A stretch of 64,000 bases of DNA from Colocasia esculenta (lineage: Eukaryota; Streptophyta; Magnoliopsida; Alismatales; Araceae). Positions 1 through 12,356 of the stretch are shown piece by piece; position 1 is the stretch's first letter, and each line of letters opens with the position of its first letter. The stretch spans positions 188,208,348-188,272,347 of the forward strand of contig CM024753.1 in the NCBI GenBank assembly GCA_014218235.1. Direction: 5' to 3'. The translations under genes were made by a program, and so were the position numbers. Under the pieces are notes generated by a model that made no database searches, was not told the DNA's origin, and was given only the letters and a program-made list of their open reading frames with translations.

Positions 1-1641
1 CTCTTCATCCCAGGCCACCAAAACTGACGTCTCAACCTGTGATACATCTTGGTCGCCCCTGGATGAATAGAGTACCTGGAACCATGTGCCTCCTGCAACA
101 CGACTCTCCTGATAGACTCCTCAACAGGAACATAGAGTCTATCTCGGAACCTAACAGTCCCGTCCTCACAAAGTTCAACCTCTAGGAGAAGCAACACACT
201 GTGCAACTCGGGATCTGCCTGCTGGGCCTCAGCAACCTGTCTCACAACGGCGGGAGCTGCTAACAAACTGCCCAACACAAACTGTCGACGACTGGACGAA
301 ACTCTGAAAGATCCCTCTGTCGCAGACTGCCACAACTGCCACTCTCTAAGCATCAGATGACTCATCTGTGCTTTCCTACTTAAGGCATCTGCAACTACAT
401 TCGTCTTTCCAGGCTTATACTCAATGCTGAAATCATAGTCCTTCAGATATTCCATCCATCGACGCTGCCTCATATTCAGATCCCTCTGAGAAAACACATA
501 TCTCAAGCTCTAGTGGTCGGTACGGACTACAAAACTCACTCCGTACAGGTAAAGACGCCAAATCCTCAAAGCAAACACCACAGCTGCAAGCTCTAGGTCG
601 TGGGTCGGGTAACTCTCTTCGTGGGGGGGCTTAAGCTGGCGAGACGCATAAGCCACCACCCGGCCTTGCTGCATCAAAACCGCACCCAAACCAACACCTG
701 AAGCATCTGTGCAAACCTCAAAACCCTCCTCACCTGAAGGTAAGGCAAGAACTGGCGCCGACGTAAGCAGTCGCTTCAACTCCATGAAGCTCTGCTCACA
801 CTGCTCCGACCACTCAAACGAAACTCCCTTTCTCGTCAATCGAGTCAAGGGTGCAGCAACCTGAGAAAAATCTCGAACAAACCTGCGGTAGTAACCTGCC
901 AAACCCAGAAAGCAACGAATCTCAGACACAGATCTGGGACTCTCCCACTGTAAAACTGCCTCAACCTTCGCTGGATCTACCGAAACTCCCTCACCTGAGA
1001 TCACGTGCCCCAAAAAGTGAACCTGTTGTAGCCAAAACTCACACTTACTAAGTTTGGCATACAACTGGTGCTCTCGCAAAGTCTGCAACACGATCCTCAG
1101 GTGCTCGGCGTGCTCCTCCTCCGAAACGGAGTACACCAGAATGTCATCAACAAACACTACGACAAACCGGTCCAAGAACTGGTGGAACACCCGGTGCATC
1201 AGTCCATGAAGGCTACTGGAGCATTGGTGAGCCCAAACGGCATCACCAAAAACTCAAAGTGTCCGTATCTGGTCTGAAAAGCAGTCCTCTTAATGTCAGA
1301 ATCTCTAATCCGCAACTGATAGTAGCCTGACCTCAAGTCAATCTTCGAAAAGACACGAGCAGACTGAAGCTGATCAAAGAGATCATCAATCCTAGGCAAA
1401 GGATACCTATTCTTGATGGTCACTTGATTTAGCTTCCTATAATCAATACACAACCTCAGGCTACCATCCTTCTTCCGGAACAAACAAAACAGGTGACCCC
1501 CACGGAGAAAAGCTAGGACGAATATAGCCCTTCTCCAACAACTCCTCAAGCTGCCTCTTTAACTCCCTCATCTTTGCTGGTGCCATACGGTATGGTGCCT
1601 GTGCAAAAGGTAAAGTGCCAGGAACCAACTCTACAGTAAAC
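1..1641 (-). pseudogene. pol: pol of element A: reverse transcriptase, RNase H, start of integrase (broken)
   Basis: The polyprotein part copies element RNA into DNA and removes the RNA strand. RT motifs on the minus strand are LCIDYRKLNQVTIKNRYPLP, FSKIDLRSGYYQLRI, MPFGLTNAP and the catalytic FVDDILVYS (DD of the YxDD box). RNase H follows, with CTDASGVGLGAVL and YPTHDLELAAVVFAL. After an in-frame TAG at 510-512, where relatives have Lys after TDH, the frame resumes with the RNase H tail and VVADALSRKA. It ends at the window edge inside the integrase zinc-binding domain (HGSRYSIHPGATKMYHRLRR). A one-base loss near 1200 separates the RT fingers from the VDDI segment, and another shift sits near 1500-1520 (SPWG-SPVLFV region). 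Not functional. Confidence 0.93.
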
Positions 1642-2307
1642 TCAATCTCTCTGCAACTCTTCTAGAAAAACATCCGGAAACTCACACACTACGGGAATGT
1701 CCCCCACTCCCGAGGCAATCTGGTCAAGAGTCACTGCAGAAACTAGAAAACCCTGACAACCAGAAGCAAGTAATCTCCCTGCCCTCAAAGCAGAAACTAA
1801 AAAGTGAGAAGTAAGAGGTACGATACCCTGGATGTAGAACGTCGATGCCCCAGGTATCCACAAGTGCACCCTCTTCTTCTGGCAATCCATCACTGCACCA
1901 TACCACTCTAACCAGTCCATACCCAAAATCACATCATAGTCATGTAACTGCAAGGCAAACAGACGAGCTGACAACCACTGATCCTGCAACTGCACAGGTA
2001 CCTCCGCGAGACAGTAGGATGTAAGGATAAAGTCCCCTGTCGGCAACTCTACTGCCAACTCAACAGACTCTCCCGAACTCAACTCTCCAAGGGAGTCTAA
2101 AAAGTCCTCAGACACAAAAGAGTGAGAGGCACCGGAATCAAACAAAACTCTAGCTGCACAACCAAAAACTGAAACAATACCTTCCACCAGGTGAGCTGCC
2201 TCCGCGTCTGCACGAGTCAAGTGGGTAACACGACCTCTACCTCTCGACCCACCAGAACCTCCGGTCTGCTGATGCTGCTGCACAGGTGCCTGCTGCTGCT
2301 GCTGCAC
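1642..2307 (-). pseudogene. pro: aspartic protease region of element A
   Basis: This retropepsin domain would cut the Gag-Pol polyprotein during particle maturation. A 221-codon frame begins with a Gln-rich linker and carries the active-site motif LFDSGASHSF (about 2118-2150), then the conserved YDVILGMDWLEWYGAVMDC segment. The frame ends near 1642 in a frameshift. The other frame continues into the pre-RT segment with the conserved VPGTLPFAQAPYRMAP. The catalytic DSG is intact, but it cannot be joined to RT without correcting the shift. It lies between the gag zinc knuckle and RT, the normal Tekay order. Confidence 0.88.
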
Positions 2308-2748
2308 TCAGGGCTGTGACTGGGTCTACTGTTGCGGCACACGAGGTAATAAAGGACAATCTCGCACCATATGACCCATCTGGTCACACCGGTAACACTG
2401 ACCAGCAAAACTACGTTGTACCTGCTGCGAAGGCTGACCTGTCGGCTGCTGAACACTCCCAACCGACTGCTGCCTCTACTCTGCCTGCCTCCTATCACGC
2501 CGAAACTTCCTCCGAGATCCTGACTTCGCTGTCGTCCCAATAGAAGTGGAGGCATAGGAAGTCGCAGTCCTCGGGGTCGTCTGCACACTACCCTGCTGCT
2601 GGTGAGGCTGAGAAGGAACTACCTGCGTCTGAACCTCTGCGCTCCGAGCACGAGTCCACAAAGTATCTGCCTCCAACGCTGCCGCTGTCTGATAGGCCGC
2701 ATCCAGGTCTGTGACACGAGCAACTATCAGCGCTTGCCTGAGCTCTGG
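2308..2748 (-). pseudogene. gag: gag C-terminal part of element A with CCHC zinc knuckle
   Basis: This is the 3' half of gag, separated from its 5' half by S1. At 2356-2397 the minus strand reads CYRCDQMGHMVRDC, a perfect CX2CX4HX4C nucleocapsid knuckle that binds element RNA. Upstream (to 2748) the frame holds the end of the retrotransposon gag domain, aligning with the VELQDAIVPL region of G's Gag. The knuckle is in a different frame from the flanking 123-codon open frame, so indels have accumulated. Gln-rich sequence links it to protease. Confidence 0.85.
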
Positions 2749-5700
2749 TGTGACGGACCGGGGTATTTATGCCCATTAAGGCTCCATATCCAGATCCGCC
2801 TCCCGCGAACGCACCGAAGTGTCGCAAGGGATCTCTCACACACATGTCCAGTAAGAGTACAAAAAGACAAACCACAAGAATATAAGAAACAAGAAAGTAC
2901 ATGTGCTTATATCTATTCACATTATGTACAACTATCCCATTACATTAATACATGTCCAATTAAAAGAGTACAACTACCTGGGGCATACCCCGAGGGAGCA
3001 CAAGCTCACAACAAGCTAACTACTACACAACTGCTGGTGGTACAAGTCTGACGCAACGCCACTGCAAGCCAAGCACACGGCAAGCCCTGAAAAGAACTGT
3101 AGGGGAGTGAGCCTCAACAAGTCACTGGCTCAGTAGGGGCTACCCAAAACAACACTGTAACCACAAACACCTCGACCCCAATGGGTCTCACTGGCAACAA
3201 CAATAGCCAAACAATTTCATGCTCACATCATTACAATAAATAACAATTAAACATGCTCATGATAATGAACATAAAGTCCTCAGAAGAAAAGTAGGACAAC
3301 AGGACTAACATAATATCATTAGTCAGTCCAACAACCAAAGTGCCTAAACCACAGTCTCACTGGCACACTGCTACAACAACGGGTTGCCTAAACTATAAGC
3401 CACACAGGCAAGTCACTGCCCAGGCTACAAGCTTCACGGGCGAACCTCAAACACTTGAGTAATAGGACTGCTAACAAAGAGCTGGTCCTTTATACTCCAA
3501 ACCACTTTACAACAGAACTACTCAAAGGTAATGGAACTGGCTAACACGAAGCCAATCCATAACACACTAAAGTTATAATTGGAATCATACCCAAGATGAG
3601 TAAAACTCAACAAGTGGAAGGTCCCACACGGCCTCCACGGAACATAGCTTAACTAAACCACAATATGCTTAGGCCATAAGCCTCATCAGCAAATTACCCA
3701 CAAAGGTAACATAATTAATAATCACAAACTAATCTACAATAAATTATAAACAAAGATTTACCTAAAGCAGTTAGGATACAATAAGTGGCAGGTCAAACCA
3801 CAAGACCTCCTCAACACACAAGTACCCGGAAAGGTTAGTACATAATGCACCACCACAAAACTATAAAGTAACCCACGAAGGGAACGAGTACCTGCTACTC
3901 TGAGGTACCACAACACGAACACCCGAACAAGGGTACAAGTAGGTGATAAACACCACACTGAACCATAATTATATTATACCTTTAATTAGGCACAATATTA
4001 CAAGTGAAACCTTAATCGATGAGTCACACAAACCACAACTGAGTCACAACTGTGCCAACACCAGGGCACACCTCGAACAAGTCAAACCTCGACCACGAGT
4101 CACAAACTCACAAACCACAGTCACTGGCAAGGCACGAGTCAGAAAGAACGACGCCACCACACAGGAACGGACTACTGGCTGATCAGGCCAATATCCAACC
4201 CGGACAACACAACACAAGAACTACCTCTCAGCCTCGCAGTCACGGACGAAAGGTCCAACTGCTGCTCCACTAGGAAGAAGTCAAACAACTGTGGAGACCA
4301 ACCAACACCACACCTGCAGACACACAACTGCAAGCCCATGCCTGGCACCTCTAGAGTCTCTGGCCAGAGCACTCTAAAGTGAGGCACTGGAAAACAGGAC
4401 TAGCTGGGGACCAGTGTCGACTACTGGTGTCCGTACCCCCAACTACGAGTGCGCTACAAGCGACAAAAGAACAAACTCTGGGAAGTCGTTGTCCCACTAC
4501 CGTCTTTCCCTCAGCCGGACGTACAACTCAAACTCAGGAGTGAGGGTGTCCAGGAAGACGACACAGACCTCAACGGTACAACACAAGTACCGGGACAAAA
4601 CCCCGAGCACAACAAACACACGTGCCTGGCTCACAAAGAACCTGAGGTACCCGACTAGAGAGGCATTCCGGAATAGGCGCCGGACCACCACACTCGGCTA
4701 GCACAAACCACGATACTTACACATATAACCTTTTCTATAATTCACAATATACAAGTGTTAGGATTAGCTTAACATCGGTCACCGTGTGACCCCAAAGCTA
4801 TCCCACACCAACACATAACTGAACCACAAACTTGCCTATCATTGGTCATCTTGTAACCTCCAAGCTAACTCACACTAATACATACATAAATCACGATAGC
4901 CAATCATATTTGGCCTATCATCGGTCATGAGATGACCTTCGTAACAACATACCACTTACTTCATAAATCCATATAATATTATTCAAAAGACAACAACGGA
5001 CCAGGGCTAGGTCAGTATGGACCTTCACTGCCCAAACACCATAAAGTCATGGTTAGGCTCACACAGGAACCTCACTGCCCAATTACTACGACAAATCACC
5101 AGAATTACATTACAAAGAGTGTGTAGCACAACACACACTCAAACCACATAGGCAATACGTGTATATTACACCCTAGATGGTGTACCACACGTCTTCCACG
5201 TAAACACATGTCCAACACATGGACCACGCACTCCAAGAGTGCCACGGGTGCCAACGCACCACACATACCACGTAAAGCGATTACGTACATCACACATCAA
5301 TCATATAAAACTTTCCCACATGAGCAGTATGCTCCAAGAGCATAACAAGTGCACTGGCTCACACCGGTCATCGCCATGCACACACAATCACACAATATTC
5401 ATAACCAGGAAAACTATGTAAAACACTGCATGGATACATGCACAGGTTGGCGGCAATATCGACTGCCGCTTATAAGAAGTAAACGGCAAACGATCTAGCC
5501 GTTTATCTCCCGGCTGGTGATCTCGGCGGCAAGCGATCTTGACGCCAAGTTCTCCGGCCTAAAACCCTGCAGAAACCCTAATCCAGTTCTACAGGTTTTC
5601 CAACCGTTTAAGCTACAGAAAAACATATAAAAACGGTTCCTTAACATACTAGAACCCGGAACAACCCATTACAACATGCTTTACACATTAAATTCATCAA

Positions 5701-6387
5701 ACCACCCTTTAACCCCGCATGGTACGACTTGATCCGAAAATACAATAAAAATGCTGGTTCAAGTGATTAAGTCGTGTTTTAATGTTTCTAACAAGCTAAC
5801 AGGGCTCGACCCCTACCTCAGAAACGCAATTAAACTCCCGAAGAATCTCGAATCACGCCGAAACCCGAGAAATGTCCCACGAAACACCGCGCTCCAATCC
5901 GTCATTCCCCGCCCGATCTGTCGCTACCACGCGCACCACGGCCTTCCCACGAGCTCCCGCCGACCGTCAGAACTCGCGAAGAAGCTTAAGGGTGAAGGTG
6001 GGGGAAGAGGAAGGGAGAGAGAGGGGAAAGAACAGAGCTCGGGTCTGCCATAAAAACACAGGCATGCCAGGTTAACGTCAACCCTTTGGCCGTTTAACCA
6101 GACCGCCACAACTAGACGTCCACAAAGCCTGACGCCAAGTTCAACAGTCAACGTCCTCATCGATGGACGTTAACACCATGTTAACGGCACACCACTGCCG
6201 CCAACACACAGTCGACGTCACCCACCTGGGCGCCAACACACTGTGTCCAGCAAGCTGAACACCACGCGGATCCAAACCAAACCGGTAAGGATCTAGCAAG
6301 AAACACACAACACTAATGGGCCTCACATTGGCCACCAAACCCGCTAAACATGGATCCACGAGGATCCGAAAAACGCGCGACGTTACA
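2749..6387 (-). mobile_element. Solo LTR S1 (3.64 kb) inside gag of element A
   Basis: The segment begins TGTGACGG and ends GCGACGTTACA on the plus strand, so on the minus strand it is TGTAACGTCGC...CCGTCACA, the LTR ends also seen in B and G. The host gag reads into both sides, and the shared flank CTGG (2745-2748 and 6388-6391) is a 4-bp match consistent with a 5-bp duplication eroded by one base. There is no internal domain or second LTR, so it is a solo LTR left by recombination. Its R/U5 side (2749-5000) resembles B, but its U3 side (5440-6200) resembles the LTR of A. Confidence 0.87.
5451..5505. repeat. CG-containing inverted repeats in S1 U3
   Basis: Two short hairpins are visible: CGGCA/TGCCG (5451-5455, 5464-5468) and the perfect 8-nt pair TAAACGGC/GCCGTTTA (5480-5487, 5498-5505) with a 10-nt loop. 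The same arms recur in the LTR of A. A further pair AACGTCC/GGACGTT with an 8-nt loop is at 6150-6171. Confidence 0.8.
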
Positions 6388-7057
6388 CTGGCCTCAAGCC
6401 TCTCACGAACTGCTGAGTCCTCTGCGAGCATAACTAGCTCTACAAATACTGCAGTAAGTCCCTCTACTGCAAGTCCAGAAACTGGTACAATCTCTCCGTC
6501 CGGACGTAAGTAGGACAGAAGGCTCTCTCAAAAGAAACGACAAACTCGTGCCACGGAATCTGCCTAAGTGGACGAGACTAAAAAGTAGTCTCCCACTCAG
6601 TGGACCACCAAGTCAACGCCTGCACCTGCAACTGGTAACTGGCCAGCAGCACTCGCTCCTCTGGAACACACTCCATGGAACGAAAAGTCCGCTCCACTGC
6701 ATCTAATCATGCCCGCGCTGCATCTGGATCAGGCTGGCCCAAAAACTGAGGAGGCTGAAACTGCAAGAACTCCCTCAACACCCTCCCAGTACCACCCTGG
6801 GGTACCGGCGCGTCACGGTGCTGAGCAACAAACTGAGCCATCCCCTCAAGAAATCGAGTCATGTCTAATCCCTGAGCTACCTGAGGTGGAGGTGGCGGCG
6901 GCATAACAATACCACTATGTGCGTCCTGTGGCAAAGGCTGCGTCTGCTGAGGTGGCAGAGCATCTCCAACCTCCTGACGAGTCGCCTGCTCAGCCACTCC
7001 CTCTCTAGGACGTCGCCTAGGAGCCACAGCACTATACAAAAAGCAAAATACACACAT
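6388..7057 (-). pseudogene. gag: gag N-terminal part of element A (broken)
   Basis: Gag forms the virus-like particle. The minus-strand frame from 7057 starts in the leader. Relatives begin at the MAPRRRPREG-like peptide, but here that position is GTG (about 7026), so the usual start may be lost. A Pro/Gln-rich N terminus is followed by LREFLQFQPPQFLGQPDPDA, the entry of the retrotransposon gag domain. A TGA at 6707-6709 replaces the Trp expected before LDAVERTF. Past it the domain continues (VPEERVLLASYQLQ, then LTWW) with further stops, up to the S1 insertion point at 6387. Confidence 0.85.
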
Positions 7058-7180
7058 AAATACACTAACTAACTCCGGCTAAATAGATAGATAACTAAAT
7101 AGCTAAATAGCTGCAACTGTACTCTTTATACTCTGAGTTTACATGATGGGTATTTCCTTATATATATCTCATCAGACCAG

Positions 7181-7193
7181 GCTCTGATACCAA
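7181..7193 (-). other. Primer binding site of element A (initiator tRNA-Met type)
   Basis: The minus strand reads TTGGTATCAGAGC directly after the LTR end, the standard plant Ty3/gypsy primer site complementary to the 3' end of initiator tRNA-Met. It fixes this LTR as the 5' LTR and the element as minus-strand. Confidence 0.9.
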
Positions 7194-7194
7194 C

Positions 7195-8999
7195 TATAAC
7201 GACCCAGAATCCGCATTACCAGTAACAACCAGTAACCCGAATTCTGACCCGCTAACCCACGAGACAAGCTCGAAAGGGTAGGAAGTGAAAGTCCGAGGAC
7301 TATATGTAAGAAGATACACCCATGTAAAGCTGTAAAATTCCACTATATGAACATATCATATACAACTCAGAGTCTGAGCAAAGTACAGAGTACAGAAGTA
7401 CTACAAAAAGGTACTACTCACTGCAGCTAAGGAGTACCAACACCGGAGTGGCTAGACTCGCCTGGAACGGGAGTCGACGAAGACCCACCTGAAAGGGAAG
7501 GGAGTGAGTCTCAAAAGAGACCCAGTAGGGAAAAGTAACCCCACCGGCAACAGAACTAAAGTGCGGAAAGTAAAAACTGAAAGTAAGTACACGTCGCACC
7601 ACAACACAAAACTGTAAACCTCGCGGCTCAGTAACACACACTCACACACACACAGCAAGTAGGACTCAGCTAGGGTCTGTGGCTCGGCGTCCCGTCACCA
7701 CAGAGGCTCTCAACCCCAGCCACGTGTGCACACTACAGACGCTCTCTCTCGCGTCTGGTCCACGACCGGTTTTTCCCCTACGCTTGACCCTAGCGGTAGA
7801 GAAGGGGCTCCACGGAGACCGGCTCAAAACCACCACAAGGAGTACGCACAGGACAGAGTCGCACTCGACGTCCTGGCTCACTAGCAGAGAATAACCACAC
7901 GCTAGTCGTCTAGACAGAGTCGCACCCACGCCTAGGTAACACAACAGACACGGGTATACGGTAACGCAACGCGCGTACAACAGACGGAACACACTCAACG
8001 TCTGAAACCCCGTACATTAGTAAACACCTCGTGCCACAATCAACTACTCCTATGCACAGGCGGAGTCACACTCTAAGCCTGGCCCACATGTGCTATTAGG
8101 GCGGACATCACATGTCAATCGCCTCTAAACACACAACTCAAGCTTGCTGGGACACAGGATATTAACGGCCATATCGATTGCCGCCAATATGAGGTAAACG
8201 GCACTCATCATGTCGTTTATCCTGATTAAACGGCAATCGACCTTGTCGTTTATATCACTTCTGAAGATCCCAACGTCAACAGATGTGGACGTTGATCTCT
8301 TCAGTCCCCTAAACCCAGAACTGAACCGAATCAGTTCAATGGGTAGAAATACCAACAAAACCTCGACTGATGGAGGGAAATACTTCCTATCATCAATCAG
8401 GACTGCCAAAAATCTTAATTAAACAGTCTAACGCCTAGATTGTCTAATTCACCCAAACTCCGGCATGAAACAACCCAACCCTAAACCATGATTTGCACAC
8501 CAATTCACTTAATTGATCATGTGGTTTAATAAGGAGAGTTGCAGGGGTTAAGTCCATACCTCTGAAAGCCTTAATAATCCCCAAACAGCCAATAATCGCA
8601 CTCGAATCCCCCGAAGATTCCGCACGAATCGCACCAAATCCTCGCGTTTCCCGCCCGATCAAGCACCGCCACGTGATCCAAGGCCTTCCACGAGCTCAAA
8701 TCAACCAACAGAAGCTAAGGAAATGGAGAAAAGCTAAGGTGGGGAAAGGAGAGGAAAAGAGAAGAATAGGTTTACTCTCGGGCTGCCTATTTCAACAGGA
8801 CTGACCAATCGACGTCAACATCACTGGTCGCCTACTGAACCGCCTGCAGACTGACGTCCAGATCTCCTGTCGCTGAGTTCAACATCAAACCTCCACATCG
8901 CTGGACGCTGACTCTGACTCAACGGCTAGCCATGGCCGTCAACCACACAGAACCACTACAAGACCCAATAAGGATCCACTAAAGACCTGAGACCTTACA
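7195..8999 (-). mobile_element. 5' LTR of element A
   Basis: About 1.8 kb. On the minus strand it starts TGTAAGGTCTC (at 8999) and ends GGGTCGTTATA (at 7195), where the usual final CA has mutated to TA. It abuts the primer binding site on the left and T1 sequence on the right. It carries hairpin pairs in U3: TAAACGGC/GTCGTTTA at 8195-8219 and again at 8227-8252, and the perfect CAACGTC/GACGTTG at 8271-8294 with a 10-nt loop. A block at 8590-8790 is clearly homologous to S1 5850-6040. Confidence 0.85.
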
Positions 9000-9247
9000 T
9001 GAATGGTCGGCAAGACTTTAGCAAGGGCACAGACTACCAGGAAGCCGACAACCAACCTCCAGGAGTTGGGGGTCAACTGTGAAGGAGCGGCTCCCAGCTT
9101 CAAAAGAAGAAAGATGATGAAGGGATGCAGAGGAAACCAAAGGCCTGCTCAGGAAGGCCTCAAAGTAGATGCAAACCCTTCACTCCATGGTGTAGTGAGC
9201 TCAAAGTGGCTTGGAAGAATAAAGTGTGGAGCCCTTGGGAATGTCAA
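9000..9247 (+). mobile_element. Tat element T1, fragment between A and B
   Basis: This 248-bp piece is bounded by the right end of A and the left end of B. The B target duplication GTCAA (9243-9247) pairs with GTCGA at 17950-17954, so the piece was once continuous with 17950 onward. Its minus strand carries the end of T1's antisense frame, with TGA at 9149-9151. The rest of T1 to the left is displaced beyond the window by A. Confidence 0.75.
9149..9247 (-). pseudogene. 3' end of the T1 antisense ORF, cut off by element B
   Basis: When B and one target-duplication copy are set aside, the minus-strand frame that opens at 18320 continues here without a stop until TGA at 9149-9151. The two parts sum to 465 nt, exactly 155 codons including the stop. 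The C-terminal part is rich in His, Ser, Phe and Pro and has no motif I recognise. See the entry at 17950-18320. Confidence 0.55.
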
Positions 9248-12200
9248 TGTGACGGCCTTGGATACTTATACCCAATAAGGCTCCATATCCAGATCTGCCT
9301 CCCATGAACGGACCGAAGTCTCGCAAGGGATATCTCACACAAGTGTCCAGCAAGAATATAAAAGACAACAACTACAGTATAAGGAACAAGAAAGTACATG
9401 TGCTCATATCTGTAAACCACATTGTACAACTGTCCCAATATATTATTACCTGTCCAATAAAAAAGTACAACTACCTGGGGCATACCCCGAGGGAGCACAA
9501 GCTCACACAACACAACTACAACTCAACTGCTGGTGGTACAAGTCTGCAACAACGTCTCCACAAGCCACACAAACGGCAAGCCCTAAAAAGAACTGTACGA
9601 GAGTGAGCCTCAACAAGTCACAGGCGCAGTAGGGGACCACCCAAAACAACACGCAACACTGAATAACCTCAACCCCAGAGGGTCTCACTAGCAACTCAAA
9701 TAGCCAAATCATATCATGCTCACAACATTTATAATAAATAACAACTTAAACAATAAATCATAAACAAATACATATTCCTCGAAAAGAAAGAGGAACCACA
9801 GGACTAGCACATCACTACTAGTCCGCTCAACAACTGAAATGCCTAGGCCGCAAGCCTCACAGGCACATTATTTCAATGACTGGTCGCCTAAGCTACAAGC
9901 CACACAGGCAAACCACTGCCTAGGCTACAAGCTTCACAGGTGAACCCCAAACACACAGGTAGCAGAACCGCTGACCAAGAGCTAGCCCATTATACCCCCA
10001 AATCACAATATGTCGGGAGCCATACACAAGGTAGCAGGACGGGCTACAACGATGCCAGTCCATCATGCACTGAAACCATAATCGGAAGTTTACCCGAGGA
10101 AGGGTAAAACACAACAAGTGGAAGGTCACACCACACGACCTCCACCTCAACACCTGAAAAGACTGGTACACTGTGTACCACCATAAAGCACTACCCACAT
10201 AGGGTACAGGTACCTACTACCATGAGATACCACCACGAAAACCATAACCAAACCAGTGCCACCACAAAGCATGCCACCACGGGCAAAACCTTGACACAAC
10301 TGTGCCAACGACGGGGCACATCACATGAGTCAAACCACAACTAGTGAGTCTCCACTCACCAACCACAACTACAACCGTGCCAACACCAGGGCACACCTCA
10401 ACGGGTAAAACCACAACCAACAAGCCACTACACACACACTACAACTAGTAGTAAAGCAAGAGTCAGAAAGGAATGACGCCGCCACACGGGAACGGACTAC
10501 TTGTTCATGATGCCAGTATCCAACCCGGACAACACAACACAAGAACTACCTCTCAGTCTCACAGTCACGGACGAAAGGTCCAACAGCCGCTCCACAAGCA
10601 CAAGCCAAAGAACAGTGGAGACCAACCAACACCAGACTTGCAGACCACACACAACTGTAGGCCCATGCCTTGCACCTTTAGTGACTCTGGCCTAAGCTCC
10701 CTAAAGTGAGGCACTGGAAAACAGGACTAGCTGGGGACTAGTGTCGACTACTGGTGTCCGTACCCCCAACTACGAGCGCGCTACAAGCGACTCAACACAA
10801 ACTCTCACAAGTCGTTGCCCACTGTCGTCTTTCCCTCAGTCGGACGTACAACACAAGCACAGGAGTGAGGGTGTCCAGGACAGACGACACAGACCTCAAC
10901 GGTACAACCCAACTACCGGGAAAGACCCCGAACACAACAAACACACGTGCCTGGCTCACACAGAACCTAAGGTACCCGACTAGAGAGGTATTCCAGAATA
11001 GGCACCGGACCACCACACTCGGCAACACACAAACCACGATACATACATATATAATCTTATTATAAACCACGATACACACTTGAGGTATAGCTTGTCCAAG
11101 TCACCTTGTAACCTACAAGCTAGCCTTCACAAACATTCACATACACTGCATAACCCATAATATCATAGCCTGTCATTGGTCACGAAGTGACCTCCATGGC
11201 CGTACCAAACTCGTTACACGATAATCCCTTAATATCCATACTCATAACTTACTAGTTAAACCATCTTAAATACATAAACTATAATATACATTAAAAGACC
11301 AAGGCTAGGTTCACACCGGAACCTCACTGCCCCGTCACCACAAATCAACCTTATACATACCACTCAAACCATGTAAACTGTATGCCAACCTTGTAAACAA
11401 CATGTCCAACCACAAGGACGACACGCTCAACGAGTGTTGCAGGTGCCATGCACTACGCACACTAGCCATTCACATAAAATACCGATAATCAAATAATCGT
11501 ACCATGACAAGCATGCACACTAAGACCTCTCGGCTGAGGTCGCGACATAGGGTGTTGTCGCCTTTAGAATGCGACACCCCGATATGTCACATTCAAGCAG
11601 GTCGTGACGGAAGGGTCTGTCGCCTTCACAGGTGAAAACCCTAATCCGGAACCTCTCTCTGGATTTACCATGCAAACCACCCTAAACGATAAACAAACCC
11701 AGTTTTCATGCTCATTTCATCACCTATACATGGTATCTACTGTTCATAAAGCAATAAACAAGCTAACATGCAATCCACATAATAAATCGAGGTAGAACTC
11801 CCTACCTTCATGAAGAACACGCAAACCATCCATGGTACGGTGTCTCCCCCACTCCACGCGACGTACTCACGGAGAGAGCACACCAAAAACCCCGCTTAAA
11901 TGCCGAATTGCATAAAGAAGCCGCAACAACTCCTCCACTGGCCGAGCAGAGCTTGCCCCAGCTCTGTCTGGACAAAACTTCTTTAAAAGAGCACAGTGGC
12001 TGGGAATGCGATGCAGCCCTATGTCACGACCTGAACTCGACGTAGGAGGCCGTCGCCTTCCCAAGGCTGATGTCAGCTGACTGCCCAGCGCACAACACGC
12101 GGCAGCCATGCAGATGAAGACCGCCAAACAGCGGCAACATGAACGCGACCACCTGGGCCGTCGCGTTCAGAACGCGACGCATACCCCTATCGCGTTCACA

Positions 12201-12356
12201 GGAAGAGAACCTGTGAGCGCTTTGGGCCCAATCTGCCGGCCCACAGAGCCTCACAACCCACGCGGACACCTGAAACACAAGCTAATGGGCTACACATTGG
12301 CCACCAAACCTGCTAAACAAGGAACCACGAGGATCCGAAAAACGCGCGATGTTACA
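9248..12356 (-). mobile_element. 3' LTR of element B
   Basis: 3.1 kb, TGTGACGG at the left end and GCGCGATGTTACA at the right. It is homologous throughout to 14882-17949. The U3 hairpin set is GAACGCGAC/GTCGCGTTC (12141-12168, 10-nt loop) followed immediately by GAACGCGACG/ATCGCGTTC (12170-12197). Confidence 0.9.

Larger units (their letters stand above)
1..8999 (-). mobile_element. Ty3/gypsy Tekay-type retrotransposon A, 3' part beyond the window
   Basis: Read on the minus strand the order is 5' LTR (7195-8999), primer binding site, gag, protease, reverse transcriptase, RNase H and the start of integrase, which runs off position 1. This is Ty3/gypsy order, and the protein motifs match element G, whose C-terminal chromodomain marks the Tekay/Del chromovirus lineage. 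The copy is dead: gag is interrupted by solo LTR S1, and gag and pol carry frameshifts and stops. A lies inside the 3' region of Tat element T1, which resumes at 9000. Its 3' LTR and left target duplication are outside the window. Confidence 0.9.

Noticed and set aside
1..2748. Endogenous pararetrovirus
   Set aside because: The order protease-RT-RNase H-integrase with flanking LTRs and a tRNA primer site is that of Ty3/gypsy; no movement or coat protein signature was seen.
2588..2920. 110-codon minus-strand frame as a gene
   Set aside because: It spans the junction of solo LTR S1 with gag and is a chance join.
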